Below, piece after piece: positions 43,653 through 56,080 of a stretch of DNA of 64,000 nucleotides (its first letter is position 1; each line of letters opens with the position of its first letter). The stretch is taken from the NCBI RefSeq assembly GCF_028502605.1, contig NW_026611594.1, positions 1,319,501 through 1,383,500 on the forward strand. The letters run 5' to 3'. Source of the DNA: Trichoderma breve. Lineage: Eukaryota > Ascomycota > Sordariomycetes > Hypocreales > Hypocreaceae. Below the pieces are notes generated by a model that saw nothing but the letters and a program-made list of their open reading frames with translations, was not told where the DNA came from and ran no database searches. A program made the translations under genes and the position numbers.

Positions 43653-46600
43653 CTAGTCAAAAACATCAATCGCATATCGTTCGCTGGTGATACGTTCAAA
43701 CCACTCCATTGCTTCCTTCTTTCCCATTGGTACCCCTTTCGTTTGAAGTTTATTTGACAAGATGCGAATCAAAGTTTCTCTGACCCCATCTGCCATTACG
43801 TTAGAGCCACAAACATAGATTTTAGCATTGCTGTCCCACAGCTGGGTGACATTCTGTCGTTCATGCCAGATGCGGTCTTGTACATATTTGCATCCGTGAG
43901 AGGCTTCGGGTTGACGACTATAGGATCGGAAAACAGTAACAACGCCAGCGGCTTCCCACGTGCGAAACTCATCATAATATAAATCGTCGTCCAAAGGGTT
44001 TCGGCAGCCATAAAAGAGAACTGCGGGTGCAAGCGAGCGTCCGCTTTTCAGAATGATGGAACGCTCTTCGATGAAAGCCCGAAATGGAGCAATACCGGTA
44101 CCAGTGGCGATGCAAATTATTGGCGTTTTGCTCGAATCAGCTGGCATACGGAACCCACCTTGACCAGCGCGGATAGAGACCTGGAGTCGATCTCCCGGTG
44201 CAAGCGACGACAAATACGACGATGTAACACCAATATATCGGCCGTTCCCAGACAATGCAGGGCTATCAATGACCGAATACGTTAAGGTGGCGGTTGTAGG
44301 ATCTGAAAGTGGAGAGGATGAAATTGAACTGTACAATTTATTTAGGTTAGAAAGAATTGAAGAATATTTAACAGTGGAAGTTTGCAAGGTTGATTCTTAC
44401 TATTTTCGTACTCTCATAGGTGGTAGAAGGAGGAGGAAGTGGTTGAAAGGTATTAAAAGGTCTGAAAACTGCTCGGCAATGTCAAGTATAGAGACGCGTT
44501 TGAGCCTAACCTCCGTCTCATAGGCATCGGTAGCTAGGTGATAAAGCTGCTGTTTCGACTTCCCATCCTCAGCAAGAAGATAGAGACTAAGAACATTCTA
44601 AGTTGAAATGTCAGATGAAGAGCTCAGAATATTATCTTTTTCAGTATTGTACAAACCCGTTTAGTTGCTGGTTGTCCAAGCTCCACGTAGGATGTCAATA
44701 GACTCGATATAGGGATACTAGTATCCGTTGGGAGGGTGGTTGGTTCTGAAGCCGTGATGACAACATGGGAGTCCCATGCCAAGTTGAAGCGCCGTATAGC
44801 TCTCAATACTGTTTCTTTTGGGTTATGAGGAAGCACGGCGAGGTAATCGCCTGTTGCGTAAGTTATATCGCTGGGTAGTCTGACTTCGAGATGCCTCTTT
44901 TTAGAAAGTGATTTGCTGGTTACCAAAGTGCGGGCAGCCACCACAAACCCCTCTCTAGTATCCTGGCGGAGAGTTACAGCCCTGGGAGTCGAAAAGGACA
45001 CCGAAAGACCGGAAATGGGTGACTTATCGTTCTCTGTACATCCGCCAAACTGCTTTTCGATTGCGGGCCAGAGAAGTTCATCCTCCCAGCATTCAAAGTC
45101 GCTGAACATATCTCTATCCTTGGCATTAGTGGTCCCCATTGAAACAATGCGACGAGCACCGAGCTTCTCTAGAGTAGAATCTACTAGTCGAGGAATGCGA
45201 TGAAAAGATTTGACCCAATCGGAGTGACCTAAAACATATCAGCCAGATAGCATAATAATGGTTCAATACTGAAGCATACCGCAGCCATAAACGGCGTAAG
45301 CAACGTTGTCTAATTTTTCTCCGTCCATATTTTGGATCCAGTCGACAAAATGGCCGGCATTATGTGGTGGTTGCCCCTCATATGAAGATGTGATGATGAC
45401 GATTGGCCCGTCTGTAGGGAGTGCTTCTCTACCAGCATCCAATGTGTCCGCTGTAGCCTTGAAGCCATGAGAAGAAGCATCATTTGCCAGTCGCTGAGCC
45501 ATGAATTCACATGTTCCAGAATCCGAACCGTAGAGTATTGTCAATTTTGTGCCACCACTTACTTTCGCGACACTATTCAATGGACTTGCCGATAAATTAG
45601 AACGCGATTGTTGATCCGAAATTGGTAATGGGCCTGGCGTCTTCCCACTAAAAGCTCCAGCAAGCCGTGCTTCCAATTGGAAAGGCATAAGTCCGCCTCG
45701 TGGTATAGCTCGAATTTTGAAGTCTTTTGGCTTTATAGTCAGAGTTTCTTGTACGATTAACGAATAAGACGGGTTGTCCATAACGAAGTTGAAGTTTTGC
45801 ATAAGCATAGCGAGTGCTAGAATCATCTCTTGCCAGGCAAAAGGCCTCCCAATGCAGCTTCGTAGTCCAGTACCAAAGGGACTCCAACAGTGTGGAAACT
45901 CTTTCATTAGGCGATTGAAGTTATCATCCATCATTCTCTCAGGCACAAACTCGTTGGCGGTATCCCCGTAGACTTTCGGATCAAGGTGGGATTTTGCCAG
46001 CAGGCAGACGAGTTGTTCGCCAGCTTTGACCCGGTACTTACCTCCAACGGTTTCATCTTTGGTTGCCTCTCTGGCAAATGCCGAGATTGGTGCATTAAAT
46101 CGCAAAGTCTCTCGAATGACCTGAGTTAGAAACACGTATTAGTGCCCAGTAGACCGAGAGCTTCGAAATGCGTAAATATGACTGATACACACCGCGGATA
46201 AGTACTTTAGCTTCCCAACATGATCTATCATGATCGGCCCACTCCCCACGACGTGATCAATCTCAGCCTGTACCTTGCGGTAAACGTCGGGGTTCGTTAC
46301 TAATTGATACATAGTGAACGAAAGCGTGGCAGCGGTGGTTTCATGGCCTGCAACAAGAAACGTGATCAAATTGTCAATGATGCTCTGCTCTGTCATTTTG
46401 CGGCCAGTTTTAGGGTCCACGCCGTTGATCATGGCGTTTAAAAGATCTTTAGGATCACCAGTGGCATCTGGGGCTTTTTGCCTAGCTGCTAAGACTTGCC
46501 CAGCAGTCGTTCGCAGGATGGCGATATTGGACTCGAATTTGCGATCTGCTGACTTATGAAGGATGGACGGTAATACGCGCATGTTCCTGTCTCCGGCGGC

Positions 46601-47325
46601 CTTTAGTACAGCATACATTGCTTTAATAAACGGATGCATGTCGTCTCGGTAATAGGAGTTAAATCGAAACCCCATGGAGCAGAGCGCAACAGTATCGAGG
46701 GTGAGACGTGTGAAGTCTTCTCCAACGGAAATCGGTGTAGATGAACCATAGCGCGCCCATTTCAGGGTAAGTTGGCTTGACACCTCATGCATATTATCGA
46801 ACATTCCTCGGATCGACATTGGCCCAAAAGCAGACATCAACACGCGGTGCGCAATTCCCCAATTTTCTTCTTCTTCTCCTGAAGACTGTGTGCTGTTAGT
46901 ACATTGCTGCTAATTGCTTATCACCTTTGGGACCGCCTACCGTAAAAAGTCCATCATGTACAACGGCCCTGAGTTCCTGGAGTGGAAAAGTCAGAAGCAG
47001 AAACAATTAGATTGTGTAAAGCATTTTACCTCAAGATCACCTTGAATAGACTTTTTGAATCGGCTATCATCGCAGGCTTCGTTGACAAATTCGTATGATG
47101 AAAGAATCACCAGTTTGGTGCCACCGATGGATAACTTGTATATTGGCCCTGCAAAAGTTAGGGAATTTGGCCTTTGTATGCAGGTTACAGTATCCTTTGC
47201 GTACCGTATTTATCTGCAAGATGAAGAAGGGATCCAAGCGGGTATTCTAGATTAATATCTGGGATGTTTCCCAGCAGCGGAATTGTCCGCGGTTGTGGGA
47301 TGTTTGAGTTCTTGCTCGTGGTCAT
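43653..47325 (-). CDS. CYP505-type cytochrome P450-reductase fusion
   Basis: Self-sufficient monooxygenase; CYP505 members hydroxylate fatty acids near the methyl end or oxidise cluster intermediates. The start ATG at 47325 gives MTTSKNSNIPQPRTIPLLGN, with no membrane anchor, as expected for soluble fusions. P450 part: oxygen-binding AGHETTAATLSF, ExxR in RETLRF, haem loop FGTGLRSCIGRPFAWQE. Reductase part: flavodoxin ILYGSDSGTCEFMAQ, FAD motif RKYSISSSP across a splice, and NADPH-binding IATGTGIAPFRAFIEER and YGCRNPLDDDLYY; ends YAIDVFD. At least seven introns, all joins readable in frame, about 1,060 residues. Convergent with the MDR gene. Confidence 0.9.
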
Positions 47326-49227
47326 AATGTATTTGTATTAGTCAATCGGTTGACAATACACTGTTGTGACGTGCTTGAATTGTAGACTTGAGATGGTCGG
47401 TATAAGAAATACTAGTTTTAGAGATTGAGGGATGAGGATATATATATGTGTGTATGTATCTGTCTTGGAAATGCCACCACTTTGTGTGATTCGTAAGTCA
47501 ATCTATAGGAATGGGCTGACCCTGCAGACGACGATTGAGTCTTGACATACAAAATTTGGTATGCTCTAAAGCCCCTTGAATGACCCAGGACCAAGTGACA
47601 ACCAATCTTAAGTTACGTCTGCGCCACTGCTGATTTGCCGCTAGCCGCGGAGGCCGATGCTGCTGACGAGGGGGCTACACATCATTATAACCGGCATTAT
47701 TCGCCAGCCTAATACCACTCTATTTAATGTGTTTTCATATAAAAGGAAATTAAGAACTCAAATGCTTCTGTTTCTTTGATTTAGTATTTTCATATCAAAA
47801 GATGTTGACAAGAGATCCTTGCACCCCTCGATGCGGCTATAAACTCTTGACGGCAACTTATCGCTGGTGGCACTGCTATTGCCGGAGCAGCCTGCAGTAT
47901 TGGATATGCACTAGTATTGCCTGACGGCATTCTATTTGCTCCTGCATTCATGGCATCGGCCGGTAGGTAGCATCCAGCCCAGCCGATTGTGGTAGTTACT
48001 TCTGGGCCGACTAGAGGAGATGTCTCAACCAAGAATTCCAAAATAATGGGAATACATGATGATGGCGAGGCTCCAATGATGCGGCGAAGTATATATAGCC
48101 CACCAATATCATTGAGTGAAGCCACCCTGACGAAAGCCAAGTACCACAGAGTCATAATGAATACCTTTCCAGAAGTGTCAAAGTAAATGATCCGAATCAT
48201 CGTCTCGTATACATTCTATATCGCCCATGGGAGGAGCCGCATTGTTGAACACCCAATATAACATCATTGCTAAACAATTTTGGTGTATCGACTCTCAGTA
48301 GGATACTACAACACCCAATAGCATCTACGTATTCTGCTATTTTGGTTGAATTCTTACAGCCGTCAAAGCGATTGTCAGGTTTTTTTATGAACTGAGAATG
48401 AAGGCAAATGGCATTCTTGAACGATACAAAGTTCATTCGGTGAGCTTAAGGTTAAAAGTTGGCCTAAGTAAAGAGGTGAATGCTCCGAGCTCCACAAAGA
48501 GAAAAATATGTCCCGTATATTGCGACGCCTTCACGTCCAAAGTCTCCATACATTGCGAAGGGACTTGCACATTTCAGTACACATAGCTAGAGATTCAACA
48601 ACATTAGCTCTAGTCAGCCAGTCACTTAATTCATTGTCCCCTATTTATGTTCAAGCATAAACTGATGTGTTTCCAGTGCTGTAAACCGCTCCCTTTCTTA
48701 TCTTGCCATTTCCTCCAGGTCGATATCCACGATGCAGCTATTCTACATATGGAAGTCGTTGCGCTCCAATGAGCCGTCAGAGCGGGGCGGCGTCCGCGGC
48801 AAGACTGTTAGCTGGCTATACGCGTTCTGATTCTCTGCCATATCGAAACCGGAAAGTTGATTGCTTACTTTGTTCCGCTGATCCTCCCGTCAGCTGCACA
48901 GAACCTGCCCCACCGTATTACACATTCTCTTGATACCGTCTTTGTGCACATACAGCGGCACTTAGACGTCGCTGAAGCCCACTTGTCTCTGCATGCAACT
49001 TCTTGGAGATCATAGGCACATGTTTGCCTGTGATGATTAGCCTGTTCAAATTCATGAGGCCGTTTAACAAAAAGAATGGGGGGCTATTTGAGTACTATTC
49101 AGCGATAAAATAACTATGTATTGTCTCGACTAGCCGAGTAATTGTCTCACCAACCACTTCTACTATCATCTATACTATACGCGCGTTTAGTGGAATACAA
49201 AATCTAGTCTGAACGGTCCTAAACTGG
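47326..49227. other. 1.9 kb gene-poor region
   Basis: Contains the CYP505 promoter. A minus-strand frame of 136 codons (48200-47790) resembles no family I know. No repeat or RNA gene found. Confidence 0.5.
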
Positions 49228-50388
49228 TTACTTAAGGCCGCTCACGATCTCTGTTGTGGGCGATATTGGTCTCGACGAATCAACTGTGCAGAGAGGCACT
49301 GTTTCCTGCGCGTCGATCTTCCTGGACCGCCTCACAAGAAACCACTGCATCGTCATCGCAGCCATTGCCCCATTCCAGACAAAAACGAGCACCATGCCGA
49401 GCGAAAACACCCATGAATCTGATAAAACGGCCGTGTCGCAAAGGCTCATGACCGCAAAGTCGTCGATGCCGTCGGGAAGTACGAAGCTCGATATCATGAG
49501 GATGGCCTGGCAAAGCGCAACATCGGCATAGTGGACATATCTGATACGGCGAGGTATGGACTCGAAAGTCGACAATCCTCTACTCATCCGCCGCAGGAAG
49601 AAGTAGATTATCACGTCGACAATTGTCAGGGACACGGTAACGAGGCCCACAATCTGCGCACTGAATGTTAGTTTCTCGAGGATACTGTAACAATTGAACA
49701 CTTACACCATGCTCCGAACTAAAATGATCTGCTGTTCCCTTGGCAAAAATGCCAGTCACCATGCCTCCAGCCACAAGCGGGGCGAAAACACCAAGCTGGA
49801 GAATCATCTGCCACCTATCGACAACTTTCTTATTCACAGGCCGGCCGATCAAATGACATAAAACAGTTGCCGAAGCAAGTAGAAGAATAATGGGATAGAC
49901 GAGAAAGAAAGCAAGTGTCATGCAAATAACTGTTGCGCTGTTAGCTGAAATGGAAGCGTTGTATGGGACTGAGGCTCAGACTCACGATGTATCAAACCGA
50001 GAATGATGAACGTCGACTCTGAGACGTCGTTGACGAGAAACTCGTCTTTTGTAAAATCGATGGAGAAGGCGTTGCCAGAGCTACTGATGTTGCGTATGCC
50101 CAATGCGAAGTTCCGTATCGAGGCGGGAGGCTGTGAAATGTTGCCCTGCAACAGAATTCTTAAGCCGGTGACACCAGGCTGGAGCCAGCACTGTTGGTCA
50201 GATGACAGAGTGTCTAGCTGGTCTTGCAAGAAGCTGGTAATGTAAAAATCATCCTGCTTGATCGATGCGCGTGCTGGAGTCTTCGGTATTATCCCGTCCT
50301 GCGACTTGTCAACTGGAAGCTTGATGCAGTTGACCGATAGGATAAACAAAAAGATCAACGCCCATCGGAGGGTCGAGGTTGACGCCAT
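49228..50388 (-). CDS. secreted-head membrane protein, cytochrome b561-like
   Basis: Begins with a signal peptide (MASTSTLRWALIFLFILSVNC) and an outer domain of about 110 residues with a single internal cysteine (QQCWLQPGVTG). Then come membrane segments MTLAFFLVYPIILLLASATVL, WQMILQLGVFAPLVAGGMV, IVGLVTVSLTIVDVIIYFFL and YADVALCQAILMISSFVL, and a last one WVFSLGMVLVFVWNGAMAAM. Histidines in GLIHLICMT, SSEHG and YVHYAD fall where b561 haem ligands would lie, and the arrangement matches fungal DOMON-b561 proteins, but the outer domain is not clearly DOMON. Two introns (after GLIH and after SSEHG) keep frame. About 345 residues. Function unassigned. Confidence 0.6.
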
Positions 50389-51273
50389 CGCCGCTGAAGC
50401 TGGCTGTATAAGAGCAACTGTGATTCGGTAATTTGGCACCTTTGAGCACACGCCCGGTTGTTTGACAAGATAATGTAGCGCCGATACTTTGATACACACC
50501 GAGTTCCTCACGCTATAGTTTGAAGCGGTAGTTGAAGTTGGAGCTTGGGTTTTTATACATCACCGCGAACAATCAACGCCCAGCACATCCCATACTTTAC
50601 GCGCGTCACCAATGCTTTCTTATTATAGCATTTGAACACCGCCATGTAATAAGACCGACAATGTCAGGGCGAAACCAGGGTTACAACTGCATGCAACCCA
50701 ATCCATGGCACGTAGAGCAGGTAAGGCAACAAGGTCGCCGACTCTTTAAGTAAAGTTGTCAGAGTTGATTGCTATTCGGTATTCCTTGCGACGACTTGCC
50801 AGGTAAGTAAGCCCTAATGAGTTGCTAGGCTCCGCCATGCATCCTTTTTCACTGCAATGTGTGCTTTATGTAGGTTATATACATTTCTATTGCTTAGCAC
50901 CGACAAGTATTTGCCATGGCGGGGTTCTGCAACGGAATCCGTGGGCCCCGCAGGCACAGACAAAGAGACAGATAGTCTACCCCTAAACAACGTTGTGTTT
51001 TGCAATAATTAGGACCATTCTGCGCGGTGAGACATGTTGGACTTGGGAAGATGTGGCGTGTGCTGTACAATGTTTCTCAAGGTGCCAGATACGAAATGAT
51101 GCTGCTCCCTTAATGCAAGAGCCTGAGTAAGTATCTCGTCAGCATCATCGCGCGACTATAAAATTTGCTGCCTATATGATACGGAAAAAGGTTCAGTAGG
51201 GCCGGTTGGTTTGAAGTTCTATAGCCTTAAAAAGAGTCCAAATCCCATTCAAATCGTCTTCTTCTTCTTGTTT
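50389..51273. other. intergenic region
   Basis: 885 bp with the membrane-protein promoter and the next regulator's 3' end; no gene or repeat recognised. Confidence 0.5.
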
Positions 51274-52977
51274 CTAAATATCTCTTTCGCTATTGGTATC
51301 TTTATCCAAAAAGTCAATCTCGCCGTTTATCTGCAGTACACGGGCTAGTAAAGCTGCTTGTAAGATGCCCGTCTCAACCCCCAATTCCTTCAGCTGTGCA
51401 ATAGCCCAATCACGGTAGAGCCTCGAGGCCCATGGAACTGCCGAGACCACGTATAATGGCCACAATAAGAAGCCGCCCCTGGCAATAAAACCCGCCTGCT
51501 GCCGCTCTCTGTCCGTGAACGAAAGAACACTAGCGCAGACCTCAGCTATGAGGGTGTTAATGGCATGCTGTGAGCGCAAGCGTTGATAGTCCACATTGAT
51601 TTCTCCTTTCGCCTGATCGAGCGTGTTTAGAATGAGTTCATTGGTAAGGATGCGGAGGGTGTGGCAGTTGATCGCGTTTGATACGTGCACATCGGAATAA
51701 GAATTGACGCGTGCTGGGTTTGGTGTGTCTCTCGCTGCAAGACTATGGTCAATTGCAATCCCATACGTAATGAATAATCTCCTTGACCAGTCTGCTAATT
51801 TGTTATCCAGAGCCGAAGCCCTGGAGATGACTGTAGGCCTATCTATAAGTATTCCATTGTCAACAGAAGCTCGCAGAGAGCATAGATCTATGGCTAAATG
51901 GTGAAGTTGATCCTCGAAAGCCTGGTTGGTGCTTTGCAAGTTTAGTGTCTTAGTAGACCATCGCTGAATCTCGTCAGGAATGTGCTGGGATCGTTGAAGA
52001 GCCTGGATTATCTAGGGCGCGATCAGGTCAGTGAGACTATAATTAGTGCAAAGATGTTGACTAAAAGGCTGCATACCGCGTGTGAGCGAAGGTGTGAAAA
52101 GATGCGTGTTCCAACAGCATCCATTAGTCGTTGCTGGGCGAACTGAGAAATAAGCGCTGTTGCCCCTGTGACATGGTTCGACCAGATATGCAGTGATTGT
52201 GGCGAGCAACACGCTATTGTCTAAAGAACGTTGTTTGTTTACAAGCCTTGGGAATAAAATGAGACCCGATAAGGAACCGCTTACCTCGTACAAAGCAAGA
52301 AGTAAGATGCTCACAAGAGTCTGATCTTGGATACGTAAAGTTTCATCCATCAAGGCCGCTTGAGTGAGCTGAATAGCGAGAACGTATTGTGCATTTGCCG
52401 CCAGCAATAGATCTCGATTTCTTCGCAAATTCGCAATACCTGCCATGCCGATAGCAACGATGGCAGTAGGCAGCGCCAGGTCGCGAGCATTATCGTCATA
52501 TATGACTGGAAGGTACTCGAGATGCCCACCACCCGAAATGGGATCTGTCAGCACGAAATTGAAGAAAAAGAAGCTTACAGCCTGATCTGTAGTGGGAACG
52601 GAGAGTGCAGGTGTGATTAATCCTTTACTCTCATCAAGCTGACTAGGAGATTTAGCCTCCATGGGGTTGCCGACCAATTGGGTAGCGACCATAGGGCTCT
52701 TCACTTTGTGTTTGGCTTGGTTAGACTTGTGAATGGTCTGCCTAGTTTGGTCACGAAAGGTAAGATCAAGTTTGTCGCGGTAACCCCCACAGACAGCTCC
52801 CTTCTTCAAACATCGCCCACAGGATGGAACGCCATGATCACACTCGAGGACGGCCAAGTTAGCTTCTGCGACATTTTTGAAGGAACAGCAGAGAGCGATG
52901 AAAATTGGTCTACTTACTTTTTTCTTCATAGTACGGCAATTACTACACCCTGTACTTGGCTTTCCTATATATACCAT
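51274..52977 (-). CDS. Zn2Cys6 transcription factor with PF11951-like domain
   Basis: Nuclear regulator. Start 52977, MVYIGKPSTGCSNCRTMKKK; removing the GTAAGT...CTCGAG intron gives CSNCRTMKKKC then DHGVPSCGRCLKKGAVC, the full six-cysteine cluster with C-x2-C-x6-C spacing. DLTFRDQTRQ after it is typical of this subclass. The effector part has FFFFNFVLTDPISGGGHLEYLP and IVAIGMAGIANLRRNRDLLLAA, and ends in DKDTNSERDI. Further introns near 52215-52285 and 51960-52075 were not traced base by base. About 520 residues. It faces a 238-bp gap followed by repeat copy B. Confidence 0.82.
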
Positions 52978-53216
52978 TGTGTTGCGGATTGTGAAGTACA
53001 GGCTATGGTAAACAGAAGCTTAGCAACAATGAAATTTCTGGTAAATTGCAAGTTGTGTTGTCACTGGAGTGACGTAAGCTGATACAAATTGTAACTGAAG
53101 TACGGAGCAAGGAGTTCTGGATTCCGCGGAGCTTTCAGAGACCCCCTGGTAGTCTGGGCTAATTTAGCCAGTCTTACTAACCTACGTAGCAATTGGTAAT
53201 TTATTGATAGCTATAT

Positions 53217-53296
53217 TGTTACGAATCCACCGCAAAGATTAGGCCAATAACCACAATCGCAATAATAAACTCGGTGCAAAGGCTCGGGCCCTGACA
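53217..53296 (+). repeat. diverged copy B of the terminal-repeat element
   Basis: Starts TGTTACG and ends CCTGACA, with the core AAAGATTAGGCCAAT close to AAAAGATTAGGCTAAT of copy A. It is about 80 bp and lacks the inner inverted arm, so it is a shortened or more decayed relative. Confidence 0.5.
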
Positions 53297-53515
53297 AATA
53301 TATATACATATGTATATCATACTTCAACTTCCATCAGTCGCATATGAATACAGTTAGCGTTTAAATAAAATCATGTTGATGATAAATTCAGCTTGGGTCT
53401 ATTTACTAGCCACATTTTACTGTAATATTGGACTCATGCTGACCAGACTCTATCACCAGCATAACCCTGAACTTAAAGCTTTGCCCTTCGCATACCAAAC
53501 CCAAAAGCCGGTCTG

Positions 53516-54232
53516 TTATATCTCTTCCATTATTGTCGTTTCGTCAACAGCATTGGCGAAAGGCCTGTATGCTTCTTCGTCGATTTGGGTCATAGTAGAC
53601 TGGGTAATCTTCTTGTACTTTAATCCGTAAAACTGAGCGAAGCTCATGATCAAAGGATGCCATTTATCGGGGTCAATTCGGTTAGGGTATCCATCCCAGC
53701 GAATGCTCTCATGGACGTGCGTTTGCAATACCATCACTTCCAGCGCGATAAACCCCCTTATATCCATGTCACCCATCATGTCGTATACTCCTTTCAACTC
53801 TGCTTCCATCTGAGCCGGACACTCTGCAATTCGAGGCGGTCGAACCACGTTGGAAGCCGCAGGGGTCAATCCTGCACGTGAAAATTTGTCTTTCACGCAC
53901 TGGTATCCTTGACTGCGTTTAAAGTACAAGTATCCCATGTCCTCCATAGCCGTCGTCACCGCTTTCGACCCAGTAGTCATTGCCAAGGCATTAACCGCTC
54001 CGACCATGGTATCGTCAGCCATGTTGATCACGCACTGCTTGGTTCTAATCAGGTTGATGGTCGATTGTGAATCAGCACTTAGACCAAGCATGCATCGATT
54101 TCCAAGCCACCAGGCCGAGGACATAGGCGCAATGTTAAAAGTCCCGTCCTCGTTCTCGGTGGTGATGAGTACGACGGGCGTGCCCCAATAGTAAATTGGT
54201 GGCGAGATTGTCGAAGTCGGAGGAGTAGACAT
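53516..54232 (-). CDS. flavin-reductase-like (FMN-binding split barrel) protein
   Basis: Single-exon flavoprotein of the PF01613 class; members reduce flavin or act as FMN-dependent oxidoreductases. From ATG 54232 (MSTPPTSTISPPIYYWGTPV) it has 238 residues. The FMN-binding segment is PVVLITTENEDGTFNIAPMSSAWWLG, followed by RCMLGLSADSQSTINLIRT and CVINMADDTMVGAVNAL. HESIRWDGYPNRIDPDKWHPLI is the C-terminal part common to fungal members. The frame extends to an ATG at 54271, which would add 13 residues. No partner monooxygenase is adjacent, though the CYP505 gene is 6 kb away. Confidence 0.82.
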   Translation of the reverse strand: MSTPPTSTISPPIYYWGTPVVLITTENEDGTFNIAPMSSAWWLGNRCMLGLSADSQSTINLIRTKQCVINMADDTMVGAVNALAMTTGSKAVTTAMEDMGYLYFKRSQGYQCVKDKFSRAGLTPAASNVVRPPRIAECPAQMEAELKGVYDMMGDMDIRGFIALEVMVLQTHVHESIRWDGYPNRIDPDKWHPLIMSFAQFYGLKYKKITQSTMTQIDEEAYRPFANAVDETTIMEEI

Positions 54233-56080
54233 TGTCTTTATGATCCTGTCAAGGAATCGTGATGATATCAATAATGTGTGAGGTTGATTGTATGGAAGCT
54301 CTACAGTTTACGATTTGGATTGGAACCTGTGTATTTATATTTCAATTTTTCACGGTCTATTCTTTCAGTCTTCCCACTGATATCAGTGCTGGACATGTTG
54401 CCATCAACACCTACTTTCATGGCAATGCTGTGGAACTGTTCCAGCATCCACGTGCCGTTGGTCTCTTTCATTGTTCGCCCCACGTTGCAGATATCGTTCC
54501 CATGTTCATTGCCCACTTTGAAGACAACTACATTTTATCTTTGTCGCTTGTTGTAGACAATTGGGTATTGGGCTGTAAGCAGGCAGAATAGCCAATGGTT
54601 TACTAGGTGTTTACTAAGTAGTCCTACATTACATACTCATTGAATAGTTAAATTTCGACCTTATAGATTCCAACTTCCTCGGTACTCAAGTCTTATCATA
54701 GCATGTTTCAACGTAATCTAAATGAAGTGTTGCTCCCAAACAATGTGTGCTTTCCCACAAACATTGTAGTTCTTATCTTGGATGTTTCAGGCCCGCGTTG
54801 GACACAATCCAGTCAAGGGGCTGAAAAATCGAGATATCCGCGGAGTTCTAGAGTTGCGTTATATGTGACCAATCACAGGGGGCAACGTGATATCACCCAT
54901 TAGGATATTACAGCGGTTATGCTATTTGAGGTAACTTGGCGAGATATTCGGTGCATGGGTCGAAGACTGTTGCTATCGTTATGACCGGGTGCAGGTACCC
55001 ACGTGGTAGATAATTTGCATTTCTTCACATGTTCAGAAGCAGACTACCCCCTTGAAATCCGATCAAAGATGCCAACCTATGGACTATCTAAGAATCTAAA
55101 ATGGCTGTCAAAGAAATTTTTCAGAGATTTGTAGCACTGCGAACCCTATTTTGATCGTTGGACTTTGCCATGGACCCCCCTGAGTTACCCCATACATGGC
55201 GCGAGACATAGCAAAGATGCAAAGAAGATACTCCCAAATCTCAAAGGATTAAATCTAATAATCCGAAAAACGAGATTGCTAATATGGTGAATTGTCATCA
55301 GCAAGGCATTCACTAACTTTTCATTCCGTGCTTATAACAGCCCTCAACGCCAGCGGACCGTATGCCGTTGGCCGCTTGATCGGTGGAGGGAATTACACAG
55401 GAGAGGCATGGGGGGGTTTATTCTGTGGAATCACAACTCCCGTGGTTGATATGGTAAAACTATCGAAGACAGGTTAAAAGAGAGCCCCCACGACCCTGCC
55501 GAATTCATCTCCATGAGGCCAACCCAATACGGGCAATGTTATACAGCTTTTACGTATGCAATTAATACCTATTCTTTATTAAGTATTGTCTGAGAGAGCT
55601 AAAATAATTTATTAAACATGAGGTAGTAGTATGTAAGAAATTTTCGAAGTCTCATGTGACTAGTATAGCTTTCCCTCCATCCTATCAGCTATCCCTTTAG
55701 TCAAGCATTATTTCACAATATCATTGACATGCATGTGCATCTAGCGTCAGATCCCTTTTCTCGAGACGTATTTTAAGGGATGTGACTATCTTACCTTGCA
55801 AATTGTTTTGATCGAAGAGACCAGTTTCCCGCAAATCAGCCGAAGCAACGTCACGGGGATAGGAGAAACTGAAGATAGACCCGCAGTGACTCCCCGTATA
55901 TACTTAATGCTGATCACATTAGGTTACGTCAAGATATGTAGACAGATATCCTGATTACTGCACGCTACGTAGTGAAAACATCATCATATAAGCAGTCTGT
56001 GAGATTCAGTATAGACGAGTCTATTACATCCTTCCTAAAGGCTCTTTAGATTGTATATAGATGTATATTTACAGATATAC
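54233..56080. other. 1.85 kb gene-poor region
   Basis: Short frames only, including one of 110 codons at 54259-54591 on the plus strand that matches nothing. AT-richer toward 55550-56060. No repeat recognised. Confidence 0.5.

Noticed and set aside
47790..48436. Minus-strand frames of 136 and 79 codons
   Set aside because: Hydrophobic patches only; neither resembles a transporter or any other family.
54259..54591. 110-codon plus-strand frame upstream of the flavin-reductase gene
   Set aside because: No homology recognised; likely promoter/5' sequence.
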